The position numbers and the translations under genes were made by a program. The notes beneath the pieces were generated by a model. It saw nothing but the letters and a program-made list of their open reading frames with translations, ran no database searches and was not told the DNA's origin. Positions 20,774-32,715 of a stretch of 64,000 bases of DNA are shown piece by piece. Origin of the DNA: Paulownia fortunei. Taxonomy: Eukaryota; Streptophyta; Magnoliopsida; Lamiales; Paulowniaceae. The DNA lies in NCBI GenBank assembly GCA_019321725.1, contig CM033107.1, forward strand, positions 12,143,445-12,207,444, given 5' to 3'. The stretch's first letter is position 1. The number at the start of each line of letters is the position of its first letter.

Positions 20774-23638
20774 TGTAACACCCCATTACTACACAACTAT
20801 ATATATAATATAATTTGACATGATAGAACCTGTGTGCATGCATGGGATATTTTTTTTTTAAGAAAAGATAAATCACTTCTTACATGCACAATCCTATTTA
20901 AAATACTTTCTCACACGTCATGTATATAGCAAGATCAATATTTATATAAAAGCACAACACCCACAATGACCAAATATTTACATACTTATTTACAGTAAAG
21001 TTTTAAAAGCAAAATATAGTACCAGTCTAAAAATATAATATAACAGACTCAAAATATAACAAGCCAACAAAATAGCCCAACAGGTCGTCATCCATGTACA
21101 CACTCTCTCAGACACCTGCAGGAGCTCCAACCGCCACCCATCTAGTAAAAGATGCTTCAAGCATCGTCGTACTCACCTACAATGCATAAACTATATGACC
21201 TAATACTCAACAAGTAAAGATTATGCATGTCAAAGAATAATCCACAATATCAAGTCATGCATCTCAAAATGCTATGCCCACAATGCAATTTTATGCATCA
21301 AATATTTCTCTCAAAATCATTTCTTTCTTGGGCCCCTGACCAATGCTACTATCCCATACACCGGAAAAGAGCTCTATACACCGCCATAGTCCAATGACCA
21401 ATAATCATATAAGCATGCAAATCCATGCACACGAACCTGCAAATCCATGCATAAAACCATGCAAATTCATGCATGCTTTGGCGCACTAGTAGTGGTCAGC
21501 AAAACATTTTCCTTTCTCACAATCATGTCGTGCAATGCAAGATTTATCACAATGCTCGTATATGATGCATGCACGTGCCAATACCCATGTATGTATGCTC
21601 AATGGACATGAATGATAGTAATGTGTGTCCTCTGCTTTGCACATATGATCTATGGTATTACATATAAATCACACATTTACTATGTCTATGCATTGTAGTT
21701 GTAAATGAATCTTTACTTACCTTTTACTTGGTTGGTAACTTAGTCTAGATTTGTTTATTGTTCCCCTCCAATCTTAGATGTAAAATAGCCTGTAATATTA
21801 CCAACATCAAGTACCATTCCCAATTTGGCAAGTTGAAAGCATAAAATATCATACTAAGACCTTAAACACCAAACTATCTAGGTTTTACAAACTAGAACCC
21901 AATCTAGTCCCTCCAATACCTTAATTTCTCATCTTAGATACATGTAAACATCATATAATTGAAGTATTATAACTCTAATATCATGTACCTAATTATTAAC
22001 ACTCAATAGCAACATGTTTAGGTTGAAATATGCTAAGTTATCAAATGGGACAGATTCATATTTTCATATTTACTTGCTGTCCAATTTAGTTGCATGATAA
22101 TTTTGACATCCCTAAACATATCCAATCACTCCCAAATTTTTACCACACTTAGATAACATGTATATAAATGTAACCATATCATAGAATTGATAAAACTCAT
22201 GGATATAGCTTTCCAAGTTCAGCTCCCTTCATAACATACTGAATAGATTGTTTTCCTACCGTGACAGTTTTGCACACTTCATGACATTAATTATTTTGGC
22301 ACCCTTACGTATATTCAATCTCTCCCAACTTTTACCACACTTATATAACATATACAAAGAGACCACCAGGTTATATTCTTGCCAAAACTAATGGATTTAG
22401 CTCCCCTAATTCAGTCTCCTTCACAGCACACCAAAATAGATTTTGCTACTTTGGCAGTTTGAGTGTTTCTCCAATATCATTCTCTATTTCAATTTCTAAC
22501 CGATCAAAATTTATTCCAATACTCTTAACTCATATATAAACATGTATATAATGATAATTACATGTTTTATTCAACATACCATACACTTTTGAAGCCTAAA
22601 ACACAAGAATACAACAAGGTGACAATTTCTAGCACAAGTGTTTTCTATCAAATATTTCCAACCACAAACCCTTTCTTTATGCATCAAAGCCTATCTAATA
22701 ACGTTATAACATATTTATAAATAATATTCAAATCTCAATAATCCAATGAACCTCAAAATAATTCTGAAAGTCATGCCAAACCCGTAGGTTAAGCTCACCT
22801 TGCACAATTTTCTACTTGAACTTGGTTATTTCTCCTTCCCTTTGCTTGTTTTGCCTCTTTTTCGGTTGGAATCACTTAGGACCTATTTAGAGAGATTTTT
22901 TCCATGTATTTAGAAGCTGAAATGGTTCAGAAGAAGGTTTAAGTCATGGCTATTAGCTTAAGAGTGAAGAATAGGTTGAGGTGCTAGCTTGATAAGTCTA
23001 AGCATGAGGTGGCATAAGCTTGAAGTGGCATGTAATGGTATAATCTGATTTTCTCCCTTATCTTGCAGCCCTAATCTTGTGTGTCTCACATATTCTTATT
23101 TGGTTGCAACTTATCTTCATCACCATTCATTCCCGTAGCTAGTTCCTATGTTCGTTCATTAGGTTCTTCACCCGAAAAATCATCAGTTCTTGCCCGATTG
23201 ATAAGTTTGTGCACCGAAAGTGTTATAAGCCTATGAACCTAGTTATATAACATTTAAATTATAGCATTGTATGTCTATTTGTCCCAAGTGTATGATTTAA
23301 ATATATATAATATTAAAATTCATGATCGAACTGACTCCCTTTCTATAAACTTTTCGGTGACACCTTTCGAACACTTAAGATTACCACGTGTAACCTAGCA
23401 CTATTCACTATATTGATACCTAAATTTCTTCTTATCTCAATACAAAATCAACCACTTAGGTTAGGGGATTTGATAATCAATACCGTGCGAGAGCTTCAAA
23501 ATTAAGTTTAATGGTTAACAATGTCGTATAAAATAAAATAAATTATATGATGTCATACCAATGCAAATAGCACGTAATTAACATGTAATGCATGAATCAT
23601 ATGTGGCCATGTGAGTAGTAAGAGGCTCGGGTATCACA
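20774..23638 (-). mobile_element. Solo Tekay-type LTR (2865 bp) inside the Tat-type element
   Basis: In plus orientation it begins TGTAACACCCCATTAC at 20774 and ends GAGGCTCGGGTATCACA at 23638. Its reverse complement therefore begins TGTGATACCCGAGCC and ends GGGGTGTTACA, the LTR termini seen elsewhere here. Its last 60 bases nearly match the end of the 5' LTR at 10160-10217. The flanks AGTAA (20769-20773) and AGTCA (23639-23643) make a 5-bp target duplication with one mismatch. There is no internal region, so it is a solo LTR left by recombination. The open frames within it are not genes. Confidence 0.9.
22096..22465 (-). repeat. Internal duplication in the solo LTR, period about 193 bp
   Basis: A unit starting near GATAATTTTGACATCCC (22096) recurs near 22288 with shared blocks: TTTTACCACACTTA, ATAACAT, GGATATAGCT or GGATTTAGCT, CAGTCTCCTTCA or CAGCTCCCTTCA, and a closing GCAGTTT or ACAGTTT. 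The same two units are found, in plus orientation, in the LTR at 38996-41616 (about 40220-40560), so the duplication belongs to this LTR family. Confidence 0.8.
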
Positions 23639-24500
23639 AGTCAAGTAAGCTTTAAGTTTTGTAAATGCTTTTTTTTACATTCGTCTATCCAATGAAATAT
23701 CTTAATATTATAAATTGTTGCAAAGAATGGGAGGTTCTTGTCCACCAATCTAGATATGAACCTGTTAAGAGATGCTATTCACCTGGTTAACTTCTAAACA
23801 ACCTTGATCGACTTCAGGGATGGGATATCCAATACAACCATAATTTTTTTCGGGTTCACTTCGTTGCCTCACTTGTTGACCAAAAACCTAAGAAAATTTC
23901 CACCTCGAACTCCAAATATACAATTGTTTGGGTTCAGTTTCATGCCATACGCTCTCAGAATATTAAAAGCTTGCTCCAAATGTTTCAAATGATCTTCCTC
24001 CTTAGGGCTTTCACCAACATATCATCAACGTACACCTCCATGGTCATTCCAATGAGATCTTTGAACATGTAGTTCACCAACCTTTGATATGTTGCTCTAG
24101 TATTTTTCAATCCAAAGGGCATAAATGTGTAACAATATATGCATGTCTTAGTAACAAAAGAGGTCTTATCATGATACTCTTCTGCCATGAAAATTTGATG
24201 GTACCATTAATAAGCATCCATCATACTTAATAACACGCAACTTGCACTAGAGTTTATCAAGAGTTCGATCCTAGGCAAAAAGCATGGGTCTTTTGGACAT
24301 GCTTTATTCAAATCAATGAAATCTTACACATTCTCCATTTTCCTGGGGTCTTTGGGACCACGACAACATTTAATAACCACTTAGTGAATTAAATTTCCAC
24401 CATGTACCCTGCTTCTAACAACTTGTTTACCTCATCTTCAATAATCATATTCCGCTTAACTCTAAAACTTTTCTTTTGTTTGATAGGTCTGGCAGAAAGA
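23639..24500 (-). pseudogene. Reverse transcriptase of the Tat-type element
   Basis: On the minus strand the domain enters near 24500 with RPIKQKKSFRVKRN and VNKLLEAGYMVEI. 23985-24188 carries YTFMPFGLKNTRATYQRLVN and VYVDDMLVKA, the catalytic Y-V-D-D box intact. The end LKHLEQAFNILRAYGMKLNP is readable in another frame near 23960. The last residues before the solo LTR are CKK.I.KT, which continue as SPPLL on the other side of the insertion. Confidence 0.88.
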
Positions 24501-25200
24501 TCCACATTAAGTCGATGAATAATGACTTCAAGACCAATTCCACCAAAATAAGCTGACTTCCATGCAAACACGTCCAAGTTCTTTTTCAGAAACTTAATCA
24601 CAAGTACTTCAAGGTTCAAGCTCATTTGTGAACCGATCAGAATGTATTTCTCAAGGCATCCAAGCTGGAACTTGACCATTTTGTACTCTTCTGTAAGGCT
24701 CAATTTAGAATTTCTCTTATTTATCTTTACTGAGGTACCTCTTCGATCTCCATGGTCATTTATTTCCTTGAACTCCTCACAATAGCTGATTGCCCTTTTC
24801 CTTTCTTCTTCAAGGAAAGATTATAATATTCCCGTGCACTCTTGAGGTTGCAAACAACGTGTCTAATCCCATGCGTTGTTGGGAATTTTATCTTCATGTG
24901 GAAGTTGACACCACTACTTGGAATTGATTTAAACCTAGTTTTCTTAAGATCACAATGAATGTAAATGGGGCATAAGTCGCCAGATATTTGATCATGATCA
25001 TTCTCCAACAAGCCTCAATGCCAACTGAAGTTGGGATATCTATCATCCCCAATGGCACAACTTCACTCTCACCAAAACGTATAAGTAAAGTTCTCACTAG
25101 CTGGAGAGTGGTCACATCTAACTCTATTTTCATCTATACATGCAAAATATCACATTAGTTGAACTTCAATCATCCACCAACACCTTTTACACTGCAAAAT
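24501..25200 (-). pseudogene. Protease region of the Tat-type element
   Basis: Two overlapping minus-strand frames (24760-25011 and 24894-25133) each carry part of the sequence, which points to frameshifts. SSGVNFHMKIKFPTTHGI, followed by V.CNL.SAREYYNLSL, is the conserved stretch between protease and RT in Tat elements. LVRTLLIRFGESEVVPLGMI comes from the protease C-terminal half. The catalytic D-x-G itself was not found in frame. Confidence 0.7.
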
Positions 25201-26930
25201 TAGTGATGTCCATTGTAATTACCATGGGGTCATTCTGATGGACCTCGACACCTATTACATCTCGATCATCAAACATAATCGTTGGTTGCTTGCTCACATT
25301 GAACATATGATGTCCTTAGTTCTTTTCTGCTGTTCGCAAACATCTAGGATATGTTTTCTAGCATTTTTGGAATCTCATGCGTTAAGATCTCCAATTATCA
25401 TTTGGATGACTCTTCTTCTAGTGAGGTTGCCCTCCCATCTGATCTTCTTAGGGTTTTTATTCTTCCCGCCTTCGATCTCTTCTAAAAGCTTAATGCCCTA
25501 GATCCCCTAATCAGTTGCAAGACCGTAGTCTGCTATGGGATCAAGGTCGACTGTGGGATTAGGGTCTATTAACTTCCTTCCTTGTAGCTCTCCGCTCGGA
25601 TCGTGCCATAAATCCATCTAAGCATCTATGACCTCAATTTTATCCTTTAACCGAATACACTCCACAATATTATGTCATTTATCTTTATGGAAACGATAAT
25701 ACTTTCTAGAACCTTTTTTGCTCGAGGTTGGAATCATCCTTTTAGGCCATTGGAGCATGTTGGAGTTTTCTATAGCCATTAAAGCATGAGATCGTGATAC
25801 ATTTAGGGGTGCATAATTGTGAAATCAACCCGTGTATTTTTTGCTTGATTAAGATCCCTATCTTTTTTTAGATCGTGGATGGTTTCGCTCTCTATGGTCC
25901 ATCTTATCCCTGGGCGCTTTTAAATTCGAAGTCCACTCTTGATCTTCAGAGTGTTCACCCCTTCTTCATGAATGTATTTTTAGGCCACTTGCATCAACTG
26001 TTCCACATTTGAAGGTGGATCTCTGGCTAGAGCCGATGTGGGAGGACCATTCTTCAAAATCATGGATAAGTATACTAACCATCATGTCAATCCTCAGTTA
26101 TGGGACCTCTAAGATTTTATTGTTGAATCAATTAATGAAGTTTCTTAGGGTCTGATCCTCTCCTTGCTGAATTGTGAACAAATACGTGGTAGATCATTTA
26201 GCCTTCCTCTTACAGACAAAGTGAGGAAGGAACATCCTCGCCAACTAATAGTAAGAGACCATTACTCCATCAGTAGGCTTGTGAACCATTCTTGAGACCG
26301 ACCTACCAAGGTCGTGATAAAGATGTGAGTGTTTATAGCATCTGATTGCCCATAAAGCTGCATCACATGCTTGAATGTCGTTAAATGCTTTGCAGATCTT
26401 TGTTTCCATCATATTTTAGTAGTCAGGGAACTTGAAATTTGGGGTGACCACCTTTAATATAATTTTCGGACTGAAAGGGGAGCCTATCTTTTGCAAGGTT
26501 GATGCCACCTCTCCACTTCTAGTCCTTTATCAATCTGATCAGTACATGGAGAGGCTGAATAGGAGAGGCTTGTCTATCGCACGGGTTATTCCTGGCAAGA
26601 GTGGTTCTACTAACAACTTCTTGAAAATCCTCCTCAAGCCGAGGTCGTCTGTTAAGGCCTTCTCCTATCCCCTTTTCTTTCCCAATAGCAACCTCCAAGC
26701 ACTTTGTGGGCATGGGAGGTACGTGTGGTGAGGGTGTAGGCATGTGTGGAGTAACCCTCCCCTCATGTTCACTTAACACTCTTCTACATACTTCTTCCAT
26801 CATTTGCTCAATTTGAGGTCGGGTAAGAATTCTGGGTCGAGTCAATTTTAGTCCAAGAAGACCAACCTGATCTACATCAAAGAATACGTTAGGCTTGTTA
26901 GGATGATCCTTAGCTAAAACCCTCAAATAC
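25200..26930 (-). pseudogene. Gag region of the Tat-type element
   Basis: Read on the minus strand, a proline-rich N-terminal part (26519-26926, with PTPSPHVPPMP) is followed by heavily interrupted capsid sequence. A stretch near 26130-26200 has LFTIQQGEDQTLRNFIN, which matches the gag motif K/Q-Q-G-x-D-E-S-L-R-x-F-I in Tat elements. No frame longer than 136 codons remains. The plus-strand frames here are shadows. Confidence 0.65.
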
Positions 26931-27046
26931 TTAAATTAGATCGTGTTGGGAAAAAGATAAGAGTTCAATACAAACAAGTAAATAAAGAATGTCAATAGTC
27001 AAGTTACCTTTTCATCAAAAGATATTTATAGGCTCCAATTCACGTA

Positions 27047-27282
27047 TTGAGCACGTGGAACATGACAAGTGGCTTCATCTAAATGGATCTTCTCTTACGA
27101 CGTGTGACACAAAAAACAATCAAAGATCGGGTCAGGATAGGACCCGAATAAAATGCACGATGTGTTGAGCATGTGGAACGTAACAGGTGGCTTCATCTGA
27201 ATAAATTTTCTCTTATAACGTGTGACGTGATCAATAGTTAGAAATAAGGTCAGGTTATGACCCGAATAAAATGTGCACAGAT
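27047..27282. repeat. Tandem duplication, period 118 bp
   Basis: Two consecutive units begin TTGAGC.CGTGGAAC at 27047 and TTGAGC.TGTGGAAC at 27165. Both contain GTGGCTTCATCT, TCTCTTA..ACGTGTGAC and GACCCGAATAAAATG. Divergence is moderate. The location just upstream (minus strand) of the Tat gag suggests an LTR or leader segment of that element, which I could not prove. Confidence 0.85.
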
Positions 27283-29400
27283 CCCGTCCTATTTTGTGAA
27301 TAAAATTATATTTTAAGGACAAAATAAGTAGATCAAGCCAACATACATCACCTAACATGGAATATCATCAACTATTTTCATCAATCTTAAACATGGTAAG
27401 GAATTAACCTACAAAAATAGTATTGTAAATGAGTAATGTCTATATAGATTACCTTTTACTTTGGTTGGCAACCAAGAGAAATACTATTATACCGAAATAT
27501 GATATTTGAGATATTATCCCCGATGGATAATACATTGAATGTATGAAGATAATGTTTTAAGTTTATAAAATAAGGTATTTGTTCATCATCCAAACGTTCA
27601 TCAGTGATTGTAGTATGGATATTATCCCGAAATATAAGATTGCCCCCTGATGCAAGCTACTATGGTTGTGTTAATATAGGGGGGCTTGCATATACCGAGG
27701 ATGGCAGAATAAATGCATTAGTTACAAAGTTAAAGTTCTAAGCATTAAGCATCAATTCACCTAGAGTCTCACAAGGAATTCATGAAGCCAACTCTAGATA
27801 GGCAAGACGAATCATACTGACTACATCGGCTAGTCCACCCACAGATGCAATGAACAAGAGAAAGGTCAAACTTGTGAAATTCTTGGAATGTATCCAGTCC
27901 GTCCACTACCATTAGATCAAGGGAGTGGCGCAGTGTGACAGAAAATGAAAATTTTGGACGCCTGATCCCATCATCTCCATCCCCTTCGGCGTCTAGAAGT
28001 TTACTGCTGTGGCTAGTAAATGCTCTTACCAAGTAAAAAGGCCATAACTCAGTTTTATGATTCATTTTTCGTAATTCTGGTCGAACAAAAAAGATGGAAA
28101 ATCCAACCTATAAAGGAATTAAAAAATAGCATACCAATCAATTTATACTCAGAAAAACCATCAATGCAGCTTGTCAAACTTCACTTCGTATATTTCCTTT
28201 CAGCCCAAATACAGTCCCAAAAGAAGCAGAATGTTAGAAGTTCAAAGACCGAAGTATAAATCAAGCACCAATAAAATCTTACGTAGGCAGTTAATATAAT
28301 TAGATTATAGCAACGAAAGAAGCCCACATAAATTGCATAACTTCAGCCAATAACCAAGAGAAATACTAGGCCACAATCAAATACGTTTGCCACCCTGAAT
28401 CCTAGCTGGAGTAATATAAAATCCTGAAACCAAGGCTAAATTCGATTTTTATTATCAGTATTCTAATCAAATGTAATCCATTATCCCAACGAAATAGATG
28501 ATAAAGAGAAGCCATACAAGTTAGAGAGAGAGATATCACGTTTGAGAAAATAAACAAAAGCAACAGAGATACATATAGTGAGAAATTCATCAACAACTCA
28601 CATATGGCAGTTGCACATAACAGGCTAGCCAAACTTCCACCTCTACTGAAGATTAGCTCATAGAACACTTCCATCAATTAAGGCTTAGAAGAAACAAAAC
28701 AAGAATCAGAAAAAGTTAATGATAATGCCAGTCTAGGAAAAGCTCATCTTATTAGATAATCAAGCTTACTGGTTTGGGTTGTGATCAGCTAGACTATAAG
28801 CTCAATAAGGAATCAAATCAAGCTCAAATAACCTACTGTTCAATGTAGTTTACTAACTTCAGATGCAGTTTTCTAAGAGTCCAATTTTCCTTTTTCTTTT
28901 TTCTTTTTTCTTTTTTTTCGAAAAAAGGAACAAACTGGGCATGGCATTACTAATAAAGCTATCTAATTACATGAGTATTGTTATGCAGATCTACAAGGAA
29001 CACCAAAAATCATTATTTAAGATATTCCCCGAAGAACTAATGTTATGAATGGAAGAAGTTTCCGAGATGCAGAAACTGGTACTGAATTCAGAACAACATA
29101 ATGCCAGTTGATTACAAATCCAAGCTGCATTTTCTAGAGAAGTAATAAAAGATCCTGATGACCAAATTCAACTGGAAAGAAAAAAATAATCCAGATTCAA
29201 AATGCATGAGAATATAGATAAATGAACAAGATGAAAAGGATGCAAAAAAGTGCATCACATGAAATCAAATTTATATTAGGTAAACAATGCCCATATCTAA
29301 TGAAAAGAGTTGCAAATAAATGATAATATATCAGAAAGACTTACAAAAATGAGCCTCAAGTCATTCTCTGGTCACAAACACTTTTGGCAATATGAGCAAA
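27283..29400. other. Intergenic stretch downstream of the transporter, no gene recognised
   Basis: No transposon domain or known protein is recognised. A minus-strand frame at 27769-28065 (98 codons) is open but matches nothing I know and lacks obvious splice sites. A pyrimidine tract at 28886-28918 is followed by GAAAAAAGG. The 3' untranslated region of the transporter gene presumably ends in the right part of this stretch or just beyond it. Confidence 0.45.
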
Positions 29401-29623
29401 CCTCAAAATTCCCAGTAGCATGAGGTGACAACAAATAATAAGTTTAAAAAAACGAAAATTGGGAACAACATATAGAAGAAATTCCTAAGACTGCATACAC
29501 AAAACAGAACCTAAGTAATCCCTCCATCCTTCTCAAGAACAATCATATGATGCTCAAATTCATGTCCACTCCATATCTCATCCTAGCAAAAAAGCATCTC
29601 ATAGGAGATCAACTACCAACCAA

Positions 29624-30676
29624 TCAATTGTGCAACTCATTCTTCCTAGCTCCATCATTCTCTGCTCCCCTTTCCTCCAACAACCTTCCAGCCTCCTCAT
29701 CAGGCTGCTGAGACTTCTTCTGTGATTCCTTCGCCTTGAGCGCCTGCAACTTGGAGTGATTGTAATACCCCACACCCAAGAAAGCCAATGCATAACCAAA
29801 CAAATTGATAGGGGTCACAGTATCCTTAATGACAGACCAAGAGAAGGCAATCAAGAGCCAATCCTTCACCACCCCAGCGACATTCATGGTCAAAGCAGAT
29901 GTCTTCCCAACAAGCAAGAAGACAGCGAGATTCAGCGCAAATGCACAGAATGAATTGGTCCCAAAAATCACATAATCAAAATGGAAGCTTGATTTCTCCT
30001 TCAGAATCGGATACTCCACAAAAACCCACGGAAAAAACAAGAAAACCAAGCAACATGGGGCCACATAATAAAGAGAAGTAATGGGATTGAGCGTGATTCC
30101 CTTAGAAGTAAGCAAGATCTGAATCATGACAAGCCTGGTGGCTTCAATAGCGACAGCACCTAACTGAAGAATAACCCCCCAAGAATCAAACTTTGCCTCA
30201 CCATACGCGGCAACCCCAACTCCAATCGAGATAGATATCATATTTGCCATCGTCTCCGATTTGAAACTCTCCTTCTTGAACAGCACCCCAAGGGTGTACA
30301 CAGCGACGGGCATAAGTGCCTTAAGCATTTGAATAAATGACACAGAGAGATAAATGTAGGCAGAATTCGAAAGCCAAAGGGAAAGAGAGTAGAGAAGGCC
30401 AATTGGGACGACGGATTTGAGGTAAAGATCCCAAGACATGGTGACAGGATCGACGACCTTGAAGACGCGAACGAGAAGATAAGCTAGAGAAGAGCAGAAA
30501 GCCATGTGAATCATGGTAAGGGATATGGGATAAGGCCAATCGTACATCTTCCGATCCAGAATGTACTTGTTGTAGACGATCACCATGAAGGAGAGAAAAA
30601 TCCATGTGGATACATAGGCGTAGGAAAGCACGATCTTCTTCACCACGCCTTCGCTCAAAGCCCCGCCTTTCCCCAT
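29624..30676 (-). CDS. KD-type nucleotide-sugar transporter (UDP-arabinofuranose transporter-like)
   Basis: A complete 350-residue member of the plant nucleotide-sugar/triose-phosphate translocator family. It has about ten hydrophobic segments between residues 13 and 308 and a charged cytosolic tail of 40 residues rich in K, E and Q. K271-D272 in GVVKDWLLI is the KD signature that names the subgroup. Also typical are VYNKYIL (34-40), [17 protein letters not shown] (111-127) and [13 protein letters not shown] (197-209). Arabidopsis KD members were reported, as I recall, to carry UDP-arabinofuranose into the Golgi for cell-wall and glycoprotein synthesis; substrate and location here are inferred from that. 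The CDS is one exon, as in the relatives I remember. The ATG at 30674-30676 is the first in frame and matches the family's N-terminus. There are no stops or frameshifts, so this is very likely a working gene. Confidence 0.95.
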   Translation of the reverse strand: MGKGGALSEGVVKKIVLSYAYVSTWIFLSFMVIVYNKYILDRKMYDWPYPISLTMIHMAFCSSLAYLLVRVFKVVDPVTMSWDLYLKSVVPIGLLYSLSLWLSNSAYIYLSVSFIQMLKALMPVAVYTLGVLFKKESFKSETMANMISISIGVGVAAYGEAKFDSWGVILQLGAVAIEATRLVMIQILLTSKGITLNPITSLYYVAPCCLVFLFFPWVFVEYPILKEKSSFHFDYVIFGTNSFCAFALNLAVFLLVGKTSALTMNVAGVVKDWLLIAFSWSVIKDTVTPINLFGYALAFLGVGYYNHSKLQALKAKESQKKSQQPDEEAGRLLEERGAENDGARKNELHN

Positions 30677-30746
30677 TCTAGAATCTTGTTTTCTGTAAAT
30701 TAATCTGTTTGTTGGTTATAGCGGAAAAGAGAACAGGGGAGGCGTT

Positions 30747-30788
30747 ACAACACAACGGAGAGAGCGTTTGCGCGCATCGTTGTGTTGT
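30747..30788 (-). promoter_or_regulatory. Perfect inverted repeat upstream of the transporter start
   Basis: ACAACACAACG (30747-30757) and CGTTGTGTTGT (30778-30788) are exact 11-base arms around a 20-base loop. The near arm is about 70 bases upstream of the ATG, so it lies in the 5' leader or core promoter. It could form a stem-loop in the leader or a cruciform/dyad for a binding protein. Role unknown. Confidence 0.6.
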
Positions 30789-30799
30789 GAAAGAATTTT

Positions 30800-31658
30800 T
30801 GTGTGTTATGGAAGGGTTTGATTTTGACTAAGAAAAAAGAATAATTCAGTGGATTCGTTTCATTATGGTGATACAAATCTCTATATAATTTGTCTGCTGT
30901 TTGAACGGTCCAAATGTTAAGCTATTTGGGAGCCCAAATTGAGTTATTTCTTATAGAAATGTAAAAATTGGTACTTTGCATAGTGTGGCCCTTGTGGGTT
31001 TTCAAAGATGGCACTTTAATACAATCATGTACTTTTAAACCGTTAGTTTTTAATATATTTTGCCAAACACGCCACAACACTACTACTATTAGATACCATT
31101 AGTGAAAGTGTATTACTAGTGGTAAATTTGCTTTTGAGTTATCTTATTATTAGGGAATCACCAATTTCTGGATTTCTTTCAAATTATTTTGGTACTACTA
31201 CTATTTTTGAGTACCAAGATGTTATGGTACAATAATGTATAATGAAGGCTATTTCAGTAAATTTGAGGCTTGTGATGGTTAGGAAAAACTCTCAATGTTT
31301 GGTTCATTTATGTGTAGAATTTCTTCTAAAATTTCTCGGGGACAAGTTTTCTGATGGTGATCATATTCGAATTGGGATCTTTTCTTATTTCTTTGGGCAT
31401 ATTCTTATTTCTTAGGGCATAAATGTAGAAAAAACCCTATCTTTTATCAAAGCTGCAAAAAATCCCCCTATCCCTATATTAATAAAAATTCTGCACACTC
31501 GCCCTCTCTGTCATCCAACACTAACAACTTTATTTTTTTCCATGATTGTCTCATTATGCCCTTGTATATATATTTCTAACTCCTCTTCTAACCCTAACAT
31601 ATGGCATCTTTCATCCAAAAGAGAGGGAGAGGCAAAACCGAGGTGGATGCAGTCTTTT
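30800..31658. other. Upstream intergenic region of the transporter gene
   Basis: AT-rich sequence that should hold the promoter of the minus-strand transporter. No clear TATA box can be singled out. Around 31440-31560 a phrase with AATCCCCCTATCC and TGCACACTCGCCC weakly resembles 5825-5880 (CACACTCACCC), perhaps a shared short repeat. No coding sequence. Confidence 0.4.
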
Positions 31659-32715
31659 TGTTGGGTTCATATATCCTAGGATGGTACGCAACTAAAATTT
31701 AGAAGTTCAAAACATGCAAGCAATCCCGTGAATCAATATGATTGATCAGTTTGCATTCTTGAATATTCACTTAACAATTAAAACAAGAGTTTCACAAATT
31801 ATACCTGAACAAACACTCTGATTGATATAGAGTATGAAAAGATTCAAATCATTAGTCCCGAATCAAAAACAGGTTCATAAGAAATCTGATGGTCTTTCCT
31901 CTAAGCATATCCACACTTCGGGCAAGTCCATGAATCTTGAATCGTTGCTAGAGTACTAAGACTATTCATTTCTAATCTAAAATTTGAGAGTGATATTTAA
32001 TTCTAAAATCAACTTAGACAAAAAGAATTAAATAGATGAAACATTTTGATAAAACAAAAGACATAATATAATATGGAGATGAGGTGGTTTTCTATGCTTA
32101 GGGGGTGGGGTGGGGTGGGGGCATATTTTGTTTCTCAAGAGCATGCAATTTCGGCCCCTATGATGGTGCATATATAACATTTTTTCTTGTCCAAATCCCA
32201 TTAAGAAGCTTACTCCTTTATCTATCTTGTTTCTTTCTTTTCATCCATGACTAGTCTTTGTGTTGTTCATCAAGACTCCTAATAGGTCTCTTCTACAACC
32301 CATCAATCTTGAGTTTGTTGATTGATCCCCATCAGTTAAACAAACCCAATTTAATTATGATCCAATCAATTAATTAATTGATTGATTACGCTTAGGCAAC
32401 CTAAATAAATTAGACCTAATTAAAATTCACATAATTTAATTAAATAAATTAACTAATTTACTTAAATCAATTTTTGCCTACCTTAATTAATCGATCCAAT
32501 TTATTAATTAATTCACTCCTTGTGGGCCCTTTATTTTATTAGGTCCAATTAAATAACTATATTATTTAATTAGATAAATTATAATAACTCCTTAAATTAA
32601 TTTTATCTCTAATTAATTAATTTTTATTAATTAATTTAATCAACTCTTTGAATAGAAATAGACTATCTTAATTTATATGTGACCCATTAGGTTCAACTAA
32701 GCTAGGTCCAACTCT
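31659..32715 (-). repeat. Copia LTR fragment 1 (minus orientation)
   Basis: It begins TGTTGGGTTCATATATCC, like the reverse-complemented end of the copia LTR (TGTTGGGTTCGC at 57379). It shares the phrases around TGATATAGAGTATGAA and CTTCGGGCAAG, and a TATGTGACCCAT block late in the unit. The LTR is cut short where a second similar start appears at 32716. It contains many TTAATTAA-like phrases and a G-rich run at 32101. Confidence 0.55.
32101..32121 (+). repeat. G-run array, potential G-quadruplex
   Basis: Four G runs of 5, 4, 4 and 5 separated by single T bases. This is the strictest form of the quadruplex pattern (four runs of at least three G with very short loops). Confidence 0.8.

Larger units (their letters stand above)
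18641..26930 (-). mobile_element. Tat-type (Ogre/Retand-like) gypsy element, split by a solo LTR
   Basis: Read on the minus strand, the order is gag (26930 to about 25200), protease, RT, RNase H, a second archaeal-type RNase H, and integrase (to 18641). The second RNase H domain and the wording of the integrase are characteristic of the Tat lineage. The coding region is cut between RT and RNase H at 23638/20774 by a Tekay LTR in the same orientation; joining the flanks restores collinearity. Stops and frameshifts are abundant. The LTRs could not be delimited. A 118-bp tandem duplication at 27047-27282 may lie in the 5' one. Confidence 0.85.

Noticed and set aside
27769..28065. 98-codon minus-strand ORF downstream of the transporter
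   Set aside because: The composition is fairly protein-like, but I recognise no domain, see no splice sites and no neighbouring exons. Not enough to call a gene.
29756..30703. Plus-strand ORFs opposite the transporter gene, and overlapping minus-strand frames
   Set aside because: These are antisense or out-of-frame shadows of a clean 350-codon gene and have no domain of their own.
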